Assembly: GCA_000436035.1 (NCBI GenBank)
Contig: FR893195.1
Span: 1-16,448 of the forward strand
Direction of reading: 5' to 3'
Length of the DNA stretch: 16,448 nt
Origin: Prevotella sp. CAG:732
GTDB taxonomy: Bacteria; Bacteroidota; Bacteroidia; Bacteroidales; Bacteroidaceae
How positions within the stretch are numbered: the stretch's first letter is position 1; every line of letters starts with the position of its first letter. Of this stretch, positions 7,283-13,919 are shown piece by piece. Position numbers and translations under genes: made by a program. The notes beneath the pieces are model-generated. The model was not told where the DNA came from. It worked only from the letters and a program-made list of their open reading frames with translations, and did no database searches.

Positions 7283-7946
7283 GAGAGGGCTTGTGCTCTT
7301 GAGCTTCTTGCCATGTAGTCTGTGGTGTTTGGCTTCTGGAGATTCCCTCTCCGTTGATTCTAGTGTAGTAACGATGAATCGTTCTAAGTACGACTATCGA
7401 GTGCATCGTTATCGCAAGAGTTGGGGTGCTTTGATACCGACGCAGTTGGTATTGCAAACCTGTGGAAACATGGGGCTCTTCTCTTTTGGTATTGGATGGG
7501 ACTATGGCAAGCATCGTCAATGGGAGACGCAGCTGCTGTTTGGTATCATTCCGAAGTATGATTCCAATTCGGTGAAGATGACGATGACCTTAAAGGAGAA
7601 TTTCATTCCTTGGCGTGTGATGTTCAAGAAAGGATGGTCGTTTGAACCATTGGAATGTGGACTGTATTTGAATACCGTGTTTGGCAGTGATTTCTGGACA
7701 CGCCAACCTAGTAAGTATGAAAATGGATACTATCCTTTCTCGACTCGTATTCGTCCGAATATATTCATAGGAGAGCAGTTTTCCAAGGAAATCTCGGTAA
7801 ACAAGCGAAAGTTCATCAAGTCGTTTACATTCTTCTATGAGTTATCTACCAATGACATCTATACAATGAGTTTCATCAGAAATGGAAAAGCTGAGTTCTG
7901 GGATGTCTTTGGCTTGTCTCTAGGATTGAAAGTTCAACTGTTTTAG
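7263..7946 (+). CDS. Predicted outer-membrane barrel-like protein, partner of the metallophosphoesterase
   Basis: 227 residues from ATG 7263, which lies inside the end of the phosphoesterase gene in another frame. The N-terminus MKLLTFKRGLVLLSFLPCSLWCLASG looks like a signal peptide. The rest lacks helical hydrophobic segments and shows alternating aromatic/polar strands (GLFSFGIGWDYG, WETQLLFGIIPKY, PLECGLYLNTVFGSDFW) and ends SLGLKVQLF, with the C-terminal Phe expected of an outer-membrane barrel. I do not recognise a named family. The frame stays open to 7209, but that extension would put 18 polar residues before the signal peptide. The last codons and the stop form part of a terminator stem, so the pair ends as one transcript here. 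Confidence 0.75.
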   Translation: MKLLTFKRGLVLLSFLPCSLWCLASGDSLSVDSSVVTMNRSKYDYRVHRYRKSWGALIPTQLVLQTCGNMGLFSFGIGWDYGKHRQWETQLLFGIIPKYDSNSVKMTMTLKENFIPWRVMFKKGWSFEPLECGLYLNTVFGSDFWTRQPSKYENGYYPFSTRIRPNIFIGEQFSKEISVNKRKFIKSFTFFYELSTNDIYTMSFIRNGKAEFWDVFGLSLGLKVQLF

Positions 7947-7959
7947 TTGAACTTTTTTT
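7929..7959 (+). terminator. Terminator containing the stop codon of the preceding gene
   Basis: AAAGTTCAACT (7929-7939) and AGTTGAACTTT (7945-7955) form eleven perfect pairs with the loop GTTTT, followed by TTTT. The TAG stop is at 7944-7946, so the whole 5' arm is coding sequence. Confidence 0.88.
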
Positions 7960-7990
7960 GTTTGGATTATGAACCCCAAACTAGAGGGGT

Positions 7991-8031
7991 ATAAAAAGCA
8001 AAGAGCGGATACCTTCACAGGCAACCGCTCT
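7991..8031 (-). terminator. Minus-strand terminator of the candidate small RNA
   Basis: The stem pairs 8031-8025 with 8008-8002 (seven pairs, GC-rich), continues inward with TGCCT/AGGTA and ends in the tetraloop GTGA. The minus-strand tail after the stem reads TTGCTTTTTA. The hairpin lies in a gap whose upstream plus-strand gene already has its own terminator at 7929-7959, so it is not needed for that gene. Confidence 0.6.
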
Positions 8032-8083
8032 ACATTCAATAGGTATTAGTTTTTTTAAGGTAAAAAGATTGTATTCAGGATAA
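7991..8083 (-). ncRNA. Candidate minus-strand small RNA, about 93 nt
   Basis: On the minus strand a promoter (8120-8090) is followed about 7 bases later by a short non-coding stretch that ends in a strong terminator hairpin. AGAGCGG (8008-8002 read on the minus strand as the closing arm, opposite 8031-8025) closes a stem of seven pairs, continued after one T-T mismatch by five more pairs and capped by GTGA, a GNRA-type tetraloop. The tail is TTGCTTTTTA. Upstream, ATACCT can also pair with AGGTAT inside the hairpin, giving an alternative or pseudoknotted fold. A 66-codon frame covers the region but begins upstream of the predicted transcript start, and its low-complexity Lys/Ser/Arg-rich product looks like chance. 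I cannot match it to a known family; a 6S-like or trans-acting regulator are both possible. The ends are estimates. Confidence 0.5.
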
Positions 8084-8089
8084 CGTTTG

Positions 8090-8120
8090 CAAAGATAGCG
8101 AAAATAACTCGAACTACGAA
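8090..8120 (-). promoter_or_regulatory. Minus-strand promoter of the candidate small RNA
   Basis: Read on the minus strand: TTCG (8120-8117), 19 bases, then TATCTTTG (8097-8090). The -7 element is a perfect TAnnTTTG and shares ten bases, TATCTTTGCA, with the divergent promoter at 8192. The -33 element is one base off TTTG. Confidence 0.55.
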
Positions 8121-8167
8121 ATTTTTTTCCTCTTTTTTTCGAAATAATGAAATTTTTTCTTAAAAAG

Positions 8168-8199
8168 TTTGACGTTTTCATTTTTTATTCATATCTTTG
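8168..8199 (+). promoter_or_regulatory. Promoter of the fimbrial-type lipoprotein gene
   Basis: TTTG (8168-8171), 20 bases, then TATCTTTG (8192-8199): a full match to the Bacteroidota consensus. Transcription would start near 8206 and give a leader of about 75 nt. Upstream are A/T tracts, including two copies of GAAATTTTTT (from 8118 and 8149). Confidence 0.78.
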
Positions 8200-8215
8200 C
8201 AGCCATATAAGCGAA

Positions 8216-8252
8216 AACTACGTTAGGTTTTTTCCTATTTGTAGTTCTAACG
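8216..8252 (+). promoter_or_regulatory. Structured 5' leader with two competing hairpins
   Basis: AACTAC (8216-8221) pairs with GTAGTT (8241-8246), and within that loop TAGG (8224-8227) pairs with CCTA (8234-8237). Alternatively CGTTAG (8221-8226) pairs with CTAACG (8247-8252). The two cannot form together because they share bases or leave no loop to cross, so the leader could switch between folds. It is within the predicted 5' leader of the lipoprotein gene, about 30 bases before its ATG. Confidence 0.35.
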
Positions 8253-8281
8253 GCATATAAATCTTTAAATTCAATTTTATT

Positions 8282-9187
8282 ATGAACAAAATTTTCAAAG
8301 GGCTTTTAGTAGCCGTGATGTTCACAAGTATGTGTGCATGTTCAAGTGACGAGACTTCTCAGTCGTCACAGGTGGAAACTTCAGAGCTGAGCCTCTCATT
8401 CTTTGATGCGAGTGTCGAGAGCTTTGACAAGACTAGAGCGGATGATGATGCTCCTAAGACGTTGAAGGATTACTTCGACCAACTCGACATTGCAATTATC
8501 CCTCAGGACAAGACCCAGAATCCGAATGAGATTCATGTCAAGCAATCCAGCACTGATGCCGACTTCGGCAAGCTTTCCACACGTCTTCCGATAGGAAAGT
8601 ACACCTTGGTGGCGATTGCTTCCAAGAAATCCCTAGAGGTGACGATCACTTCGCCTACATTCGCTTCTTTCTCAGATGAGCATATCTCGGATATGGCATC
8701 GGTATGCCAGGAGATAGATGTGAAGAGTGGTGCGAATACGGTCAACGCCGTTTTGCATCGCTGTTTTACGAGATTGGTGATCTTATCTACCGATAAAGAG
8801 GAGCGGAATGTCGATAAGATGGTGGTAACCTACAAGGGTAAGTTCTCGAAGTCGTTCAATCCAACTACAGGTTTTGGTATTGCTGATGAACAGGAAAATA
8901 CTTATACTAAAAATATATCGTTGGATCATACTGGGACACTTAGTACAGTCAAGATCAACTTCTCTACTTTCATTCCAGAGGAAACCGTTTCTTTGACGAT
9001 GGATATCAAACTGTATAGTGCTGATAACACGCCCGTTAGAAGCCTACACTTCGATGACGTCAAGGTGCAGCAAGGGCATGTGACAACTTATACGGGTCCT
9101 CTCTTTTCTGCTGGTTCTTCTTTGAATTTCGCATTCGACAATGTGTCGCTTGTCAAGTCGGATTACGATGTGTCGTTCGGGGATTAA
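8282..9187 (+). CDS. Fimbrial-type (FimB/Mfa2-like) outer-membrane lipoprotein
   Basis: 301 residues. The lipoprotein signal runs MNKIFKGLLVAVMFTSMCAC, with C20 the probable lipidated residue, followed by a Ser/Thr/Gln-rich linker. A TRADDD segment near residues 52-57 recalls the start of mature Prevotella fimbrial proteins. The remainder is all-beta in character: DYFDQLDIAIIP, LPIGKYTLVAIASKK, a segment VNAVLHRCFTRLVILS that resembles the conserved LHR-x-x-(A/T)R-(I/L) strand of Bacteroidota fimbrillin and anchor proteins, and a second half with LHFDDVKVQQGHVTTYTG. I therefore infer a fimbrillin-like two-domain sandwich anchored in the outer membrane. The usual partners (a major fimbrillin and tip proteins) are absent nearby, so it could be an orphan anchor, an adhesin or an unrelated beta-sandwich lipoprotein. 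It has its own promoter and a structured leader. Confidence 0.75.
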   Translation: MNKIFKGLLVAVMFTSMCACSSDETSQSSQVETSELSLSFFDASVESFDKTRADDDAPKTLKDYFDQLDIAIIPQDKTQNPNEIHVKQSSTDADFGKLSTRLPIGKYTLVAIASKKSLEVTITSPTFASFSDEHISDMASVCQEIDVKSGANTVNAVLHRCFTRLVILSTDKEERNVDKMVVTYKGKFSKSFNPTTGFGIADEQENTYTKNISLDHTGTLSTVKINFSTFIPEETVSLTMDIKLYSADNTPVRSLHFDDVKVQQGHVTTYTGPLFSAGSSLNFAFDNVSLVKSDYDVSFGD

Positions 9188-9198
9188 GGGAGCTTTGG

Positions 9199-9240
9199 TA
9201 AGATAGTATTTTTCCTTTATAAGAATCTTATTTTGTTTTA
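9199..9240 (+). terminator. Probable terminator of the lipoprotein gene
   Basis: TAAGAT (9199-9204) and ATCTTA (9225-9230) pair around a 20-base loop, followed by TTTTGTTTTA. It lies 11 bases after the stop. The stem is short and A/T-rich, so this is a moderate call. Confidence 0.4.
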
Positions 9241-9261
9241 TGACATAATAAGTGTGGTATG

Positions 9262-9299
9262 GTGAGGTGTGAGTGAGGTGTTTCTCTTCACACCTCACT
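9262..9299. terminator. Hairpin with duplicated 5' arm between convergent genes
   Basis: AGTGAGGTGT (9272-9281) pairs with ACACCTCACT (9290-9299), ten perfect pairs around an eight-base loop. The nine bases GTGAGGTGT also occur just before, at 9262-9270, and can pair with the same 3' arm. The plus side is followed by TCTTATTCC and the minus side lacks a T run. It lies three bases beyond the tamB stop, so it may end both convergent transcripts or protect their 3' ends. Confidence 0.5.
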
Positions 9300-9301
9300 T
9301 C

Positions 9302-12300
9302 TTATTCCTTTCGTATTGATGGCACTTTCTTCTTTTTCTTCGCTTTCTTTTTCTTGTGAATGCCAAATAAGTCCCTCAAGTTACTGAAGTCTCGCTTCAT
9401 AATCAAACCGATACCTTGCGTATTCAAGCTGTTTCTCGTGAAGTATCTGTCGTTTGTCTGATTATATACTCTAAACGAGAGGTTGCCATTCGGGAAGATG
9501 AGGTATCGCAAGTCGAAGTCACCGATGAAACTCTGGGTGGCGTTGGCGTTGTCACGATAACCGAACTGACCATTGAATATCAGACGGTTGTTCAACAATC
9601 TTCCACTCAGAATGCCTTCGTATTCTGCATTATTGAATCCCTCGTCGCCAGTAGAAATGTTGGCTCCGAAATTCCACTTGTTACTGTTTACCAAACTGGA
9701 AAGCACGGTGTTGATTTGCTGAGAGATCGTTCCGCTGAGCAAACTCTGCATGGCTAGCGAAGTCTGACTCTGCTGGGCAGCATCCTCGCTGGCTTGATTG
9801 TTCTTGCTTTGTGCGTAGAAGCGACCTATTCCCAAGAGATAAAGCACTTGCTGATTCATCTCCTCCTGCGAGTTGATGAGAGAATAGATCATCTGCTTGG
9901 CATCACTATTGACGGTAGGCAAGTCCATGCTGAAATCTACGCTTGGCGCACTAGGTGTGCCCTGGATGTTCATCAAGCAATCCACTCGGATATTGTTGCT
10001 GGAGAAAGAACGACCGATGTTCAAGTCACTCAAAGGCACGCCATTCACGATATATTTGGCTTGCAGGTTGAGTGGGGCGCTGTAAGGGTTGCCACCAAAC
10101 GAGATGGTACCGCCTGGCATAAACTCGAAGTCCTTCTTGATGATGTTCTGGATGGTCAACTTATATACGCCGTGATCTACGATGTAGTTGCCGAACATAT
10201 CGAGCGAACCCTTGTTGAAGTAGTTGGCTCTGATCACACCATTTCCATTTAGGGTGATATAGTCGCCTGTTTGTTCATCCATCATCAACTTCAAGGTTAA
10301 GTTTGGATTGGTATTGACGAGGAAGTTGATGCGCATGTCTGATGAGATGCTGTTGTTGTCCTCGTTCTTCTTGGCTTGTTGTTCAAAGGAGAAAGGTTTC
10401 TCCCATTCCGGTGTCGCATCATTCCAGTGGATGAAACTCTTGTCGCTGATGGCATCCGGGCTAGCCACGTTATAGACGAAGATGGAGCCTGGATCAGGAC
10501 TAGCGTCGATGTCAATGATGGTCTCACCGCTCTTGCCATGTATGCCCACATTGCCTGTGGCATAGACGGTACCATAGAAGGTGTTGTCGCCAAACTCATG
10601 GGTGTCGAAACCAAGGAAGTTGTGGGCTTTCAAGTCCAAGTCATAGCTCAACTTGGTGAGATGCTTATGGTGGATGCCTCCATCGACGATGGCAATATGT
10701 CCATTGCGGTCGTAAATGGTATCGTTCCTCAAGAGAATGTCGTCTGGGATAGCGTGAGCCTTGAGTTTCTCGAAGTGATACTCCGTGTTGAGCTGTGTCA
10801 TGTGCATCTTACCTGTAGCCTCAATGTCTCCCACTAGGTTGATGTTGCTCAAATCTCCTACGACATTGACCTTTCCGCTGGCTCTAGCCTCGATGTTGTC
10901 CATGAAACTGCCACAGAAACTCTCCATAAACTTCATGTTTGTGCCGACGGCAGTGATGCCGAGGTCGATGTAGTTGCGCTTGGGTGAAACATAACCATCG
11001 ATGATAGTCTGGTTGCCCTTGTCCTCATCGGCCACCGCCTTGATGTCTATCTGCTCGTCCACCTTATTATAATTAACGAATGCGTGGAGTACGCCCAACG
11101 GACCATTTTCAAACAGAAAGTCGTTGATGTCCAACTTCGCATAGGCATCAGGCTGGTTGAAGAGCGACTTCACTATGGCTTTTCCTGTGGCTTTTCCTGC
11201 AAAATCCACCGAGTGGAAATTGACGAGGTTGAGGATGTATGCCACATCCACGTCCTTCAAATCTGCCACGATAGAGTCTTCAGGGCTTGGAGAAGCCTTG
11301 CCGTTGACGATGATATGTTGGTTGTCGTGCTTGACCGTGAAGTTATCTACTGAGAGATGGTTCTTGACGTAATTGATGTTGGACGAAATGACATCCCAAC
11401 GAGTATCACCCAACATGATGTGGGATGGCTTGACGTTCATGTTGATGCTCGTCATTCCATGCTCATTCTTCCCAAATTGGGTCTCTGCATCCAAGAAGCC
11501 TTTGACTGGTAACTTCTTGGAGTGGTTGTCGTAGTTGACCTTGGTGTTCAATACATTGTCGCAAGCTTTTGCCCTAAGTGCATATTCTGGTGCCATTTCG
11601 AAGGATAATCCCTGGCAGACATGGGCGTCCATGCAAAGTTCCTTGCCTTGTGTGGTCACTTCGATATTGCCATTATGGAATGGCTTTCCATTATAGCTGA
11701 AGAGGGGAGCGTTGACGAAGAGATTCAATTCCTCGTTTTGCTCCGATAGATTGCCGTTGATATGGATAGGCGAACTGATGTCCAGCTGGATGCCAAAAAT
11801 TCTTTGGAGAATCTCTGTGGAATATACATTGCCCTGTAGGGTGAAGTCATTGTCACCTCTTTTCTTCGTCTTCTTGATGCCTGGGAGAGTAGGCAACTTG
11901 TCTGCCACGATGTTCTGGATGCTAGAGTATAGCGTACCGAGGTCGTATTGCCCTCTGGTATGGAGGTTGACGAAAGGTGCGTCGATGTCAAGATAGCTGT
12001 CGCTGCCCTTGTTGTTGGTATTGATGTTGATGTCGTCCAGACAATAGGTGCGGTCGCTCATCTTTACGCCCAGTATGGAGGGTTGCAGGTGCTTGATGTG
12101 GGCATTGACATCGTATTTCTTGGATGCAAAAGCATAGTCGCCATCCACGTTGACTCTCATGTTAGGGTCGTTGATGGATGCGAGTCCCTTGATGCCTGCT
12201 GGCGTGTAGGAGCCATCTATCTTGATGTTTCTGAAACTATATTTGTTATAGTCGAATCGGCTGATGTTTCCTTTGGCTACGATGTGCTGCTTGTTGCCGC

Positions 12301-13612
12301 TAGCCTCGATGTTGGCAGCAACCTCGCCAAAGCTAGGGTTGCCTAAGATGCGATTGAGGGCGATGCCTGGCGTCAGCAACTTCGCCTGTAGGTGGTCGCC
12401 CATTTTGGAAGCTTGGATATAAGCCTTTCCCGCACCCGTTTCGAGTGTTCCTTTCGATGCCAAGTCTTTACCTCTTCCATGCAGGTTGCCTTCGTAATGG
12501 ATGTCTCCCAGTCGGAGTACTTCTTTTGGTATCTGAATCTTTTTGCCGAGGTTGTTGGATAGGAAGCTTACGCTCTCTTCCGTCAGGTTGAGATTGCTGA
12601 TATCGACATTCCATGCCAGTTTGCTGTTCCAGTCGCTCACTCTTCCCTTTGCCTGCAAGTTGATGCTGCCACTTCCCGTCTTGAAATTTATGGATGAGCA
12701 TCTGAGAGAGGTGGATGTACCGGAAAACGTGGTGCAGAAATACACGGCATCATCGAAATGCTTGAAGATAGGGAGGAAGCAGGCGATGTCTGCCAAGGTC
12801 ACCTTCGATTGCTCGATGCTTCCTGTGTATTGCAAACTAGGTTGTACGAGCTTCCCTTTCTCCACACGATAGGTAGCGTGAATGTCTCCTAGCGAAATGT
12901 CGGAATGTGGCAGTTGCAAATCAAAGTTCTTGAGAGTCGCTTCTTGCTTGTCGGCAATCAACTTGAAACTGAGCGACTTGAGTTGAAGTCCCGATTTATC
13001 TGTAAATGCTAATTTCTTGATATTCAAGTCTATATTGTCGTCGGATAAATGAGATAAGATGATGTGCGTGGATAGCTCTCTGATACCGATGTGAGCGGGT
13101 GAGAAGATGCTCTGCTTTTCAGCCACGTATCTCTTGTCATAGTTGACGGAACCATGACGGATGATAAGGCTACCGATATGCAAGTCGAGTGGGGTGTGCT
13201 TGGTGGTGTCTTTTGAAGCCAAAGAGTCCAAGACGAATTGGAAGTTGTGCTTGCTGGTGGCTGTTTGCTGATAAAGGTTGAGCTTGAGACCGAAGAGCTG
13301 GGCGGACCCAACAGATATCTTGTTGCTTGCCAATGGAATCAAGTCGATTTTGGCAGAGATGCGGGAGGCGTAAAGCATGCTGTCGCCCTTTTGGTCGTAC
13401 ATCATGACATCATCAATGATGATGCGGTTGAAGAATCCCACATCCACTCTTCCCACGCTGACTTTCGTGCCAAACTTTTGGGCGAGCGCAGACGAGACTT
13501 GATTACCTAAGAAATGCTGTATTGGTGACAAGTGAACCAATATGACAATCCCTATATAGACGGTTACAATCGTCCATATAATACCATTTAATATATGTTT
13601 TAACTGTTTCAG
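9302..13612 (-). CDS. tamB: TamB (DUF490) family envelope lipid-transport / assembly protein
   Basis: About 1436 residues if it starts at the CTG at 13612-13610; the first conventional start is TTG at 13540 (1412 residues). In-frame codons between them encode MKQLKHILNGIIWTIVTVYI and more hydrophobic residues, the positively flanked single membrane anchor that every TamB-type protein has, followed by the familiar SPIQHFLGNQV segment. The long middle is repetitive beta-strand sequence forming the hydrophobic groove, with many strands of the IDGSYTPAGIKG and LNGNGVIRANY kind. The C-terminal DUF490 domain is recognisable in GNYIVDHGVYKLTIQNI and FEFMPGGTISFGGNPY. It ends in a Lys-rich tail (KKKKAKKKKK). 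TamB-like proteins bridge inner and outer membranes and move phospholipids; with TamA they were first linked to autotransporter assembly. No tamA lies next to it. Transcribed divergently from nqrA. Confidence 0.9.
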   Translation of the reverse strand: MKQLKHILNGIIWTIVTVYIGIVILVHLSPIQHFLGNQVSSALAQKFGTKVSVGRVDVGFFNRIIIDDVMMYDQKGDSMLYASRISAKIDLIPLASNKISVGSAQLFGLKLNLYQQTATSKHNFQFVLDSLASKDTTKHTPLDLHIGSLIIRHGSVNYDKRYVAEKQSIFSPAHIGIRELSTHIILSHLSDDNIDLNIKKLAFTDKSGLQLKSLSFKLIADKQEATLKNFDLQLPHSDISLGDIHATYRVEKGKLVQPSLQYTGSIEQSKVTLADIACFLPIFKHFDDAVYFCTTFSGTSTSLRCSSINFKTGSGSINLQAKGRVSDWNSKLAWNVDISNLNLTEESVSFLSNNLGKKIQIPKEVLRLGDIHYEGNLHGRGKDLASKGTLETGAGKAYIQASKMGDHLQAKLLTPGIALNRILGNPSFGEVAANIEASGNKQHIVAKGNISRFDYNKYSFRNIKIDGSYTPAGIKGLASINDPNMRVNVDGDYAFASKKYDVNAHIKHLQPSILGVKMSDRTYCLDDININTNNKGSDSYLDIDAPFVNLHTRGQYDLGTLYSSIQNIVADKLPTLPGIKKTKKRGDNDFTLQGNVYSTEILQRIFGIQLDISSPIHINGNLSEQNEELNLFVNAPLFSYNGKPFHNGNIEVTTQGKELCMDAHVCQGLSFEMAPEYALRAKACDNVLNTKVNYDNHSKKLPVKGFLDAETQFGKNEHGMTSINMNVKPSHIMLGDTRWDVISSNINYVKNHLSVDNFTVKHDNQHIIVNGKASPSPEDSIVADLKDVDVAYILNLVNFHSVDFAGKATGKAIVKSLFNQPDAYAKLDINDFLFENGPLGVLHAFVNYNKVDEQIDIKAVADEDKGNQTIIDGYVSPKRNYIDLGITAVGTNMKFMESFCGSFMDNIEARASGKVNVVGDLSNINLVGDIEATGKMHMTQLNTEYHFEKLKAHAIPDDILLRNDTIYDRNGHIAIVDGGIHHKHLTKLSYDLDLKAHNFLGFDTHEFGDNTFYGTVYATGNVGIHGKSGETIIDIDASPDPGSIFVYNVASPDAISDKSFIHWNDATPEWEKPFSFEQQAKKNEDNNSISSDMRINFLVNTNPNLTLKLMMDEQTGDYITLNGNGVIRANYFNKGSLDMFGNYIVDHGVYKLTIQNIIKKDFEFMPGGTISFGGNPYSAPLNLQAKYIVNGVPLSDLNIGRSFSSNNIRVDCLMNIQGTPSAPSVDFSMDLPTVNSDAKQMIYSLINSQEEMNQQVLYLLGIGRFYAQSKNNQASEDAAQQSQTSLAMQSLLSGTISQQINTVLSSLVNSNKWNFGANISTGDEGFNNAEYEGILSGRLLNNRLIFNGQFGYRDNANATQSFIGDFDLRYLIFPNGNLSFRVYNQTNDRYFTRNSLNTQGIGLIMKRDFSNLRDLFGIHKKKKAKKKKKVPSIRKE

Positions 13613-13730
13613 AGTGCTTCTTTTTTAGAGTTTCTATGAATGTCTTAATACGTGGCGAATATGGTGTATTTTTGCAAAGTATGTTTTGCAAAAGTCTTTC
13701 GCCCCAACTTTGTTTGCTTCAATTTTGCCA

Positions 13731-13762
13731 CAAAATTAATGAAAATTCGTTACATGACCGAA
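13731..13762 (-). promoter_or_regulatory. Candidate promoter of tamB
   Basis: On the minus strand: TTCG (13762-13759), 20 bases, then TAATTTTG (13738-13731), fitting TAnnTTTG. Transcription would begin near 13724, about 110 bases before the proposed CTG start. A second, shorter-spaced element TACTTTG lies at 13681-13675. Confidence 0.45.
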
Positions 13763-13779
13763 TTATTCGCCTTTTTTTC

Positions 13780-13810
13780 TTTCTCATCTTGCTTTTTTTT
13801 GCTATTTTTG
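13780..13810 (+). promoter_or_regulatory. Candidate promoter of the nqr operon
   Basis: TTTC (13780-13783), 19 bases, then TATTTTTG (13803-13810). The transcript would start near 13817, leaving a leader of about 100 nt. Another TATTTTTG at 13667-13674 has no good -33 element and is the weaker candidate. Confidence 0.5.
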
Positions 13811-13847
13811 CAGCATTATTTGAAGAATTTAGCAGAAATCTGATACC

Positions 13848-13868
13848 GAAGACGGCAAATCCGTCCTC
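13848..13868 (+). other. Hairpin in the nqrA leader
   Basis: GACGG (13851-13855) and CCGTC (13861-13865) form five perfect pairs around CAAAT; G13848-C13868 and A13849-T13867 can extend the stem past one mismatch. It lies about 50 bases before the nqrA start and has no T run, so it is not a terminator; an mRNA-stability or translation-control element is possible. Confidence 0.4.
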
Positions 13869-13919
13869 TAAGCGTGTATAGAAAAATCAGTTTTAAAATA
13901 TAATATATTTAATGTAGTT

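Noticed and set aside
7981..8181. 66-codon minus-strand frame covering the small RNA candidate
   Set aside because: It would begin well upstream of the predicted transcript start, runs through A/T-rich promoter sequence and the terminator hairpin, and encodes a low-complexity basic peptide without a recognisable signal or domain.
8216..8252. H-type pseudoknot in the leader of the lipoprotein gene
   Set aside because: Forming both helices at once would leave no bases for the two crossing loops, so the helices must be alternatives.
9416..13510. Many plus-strand open frames inside tamB
   Set aside because: They are shadows of one continuous minus-strand protein with the strand pattern and C-terminal domain of TamB, and none has a start signal or recognisable product.
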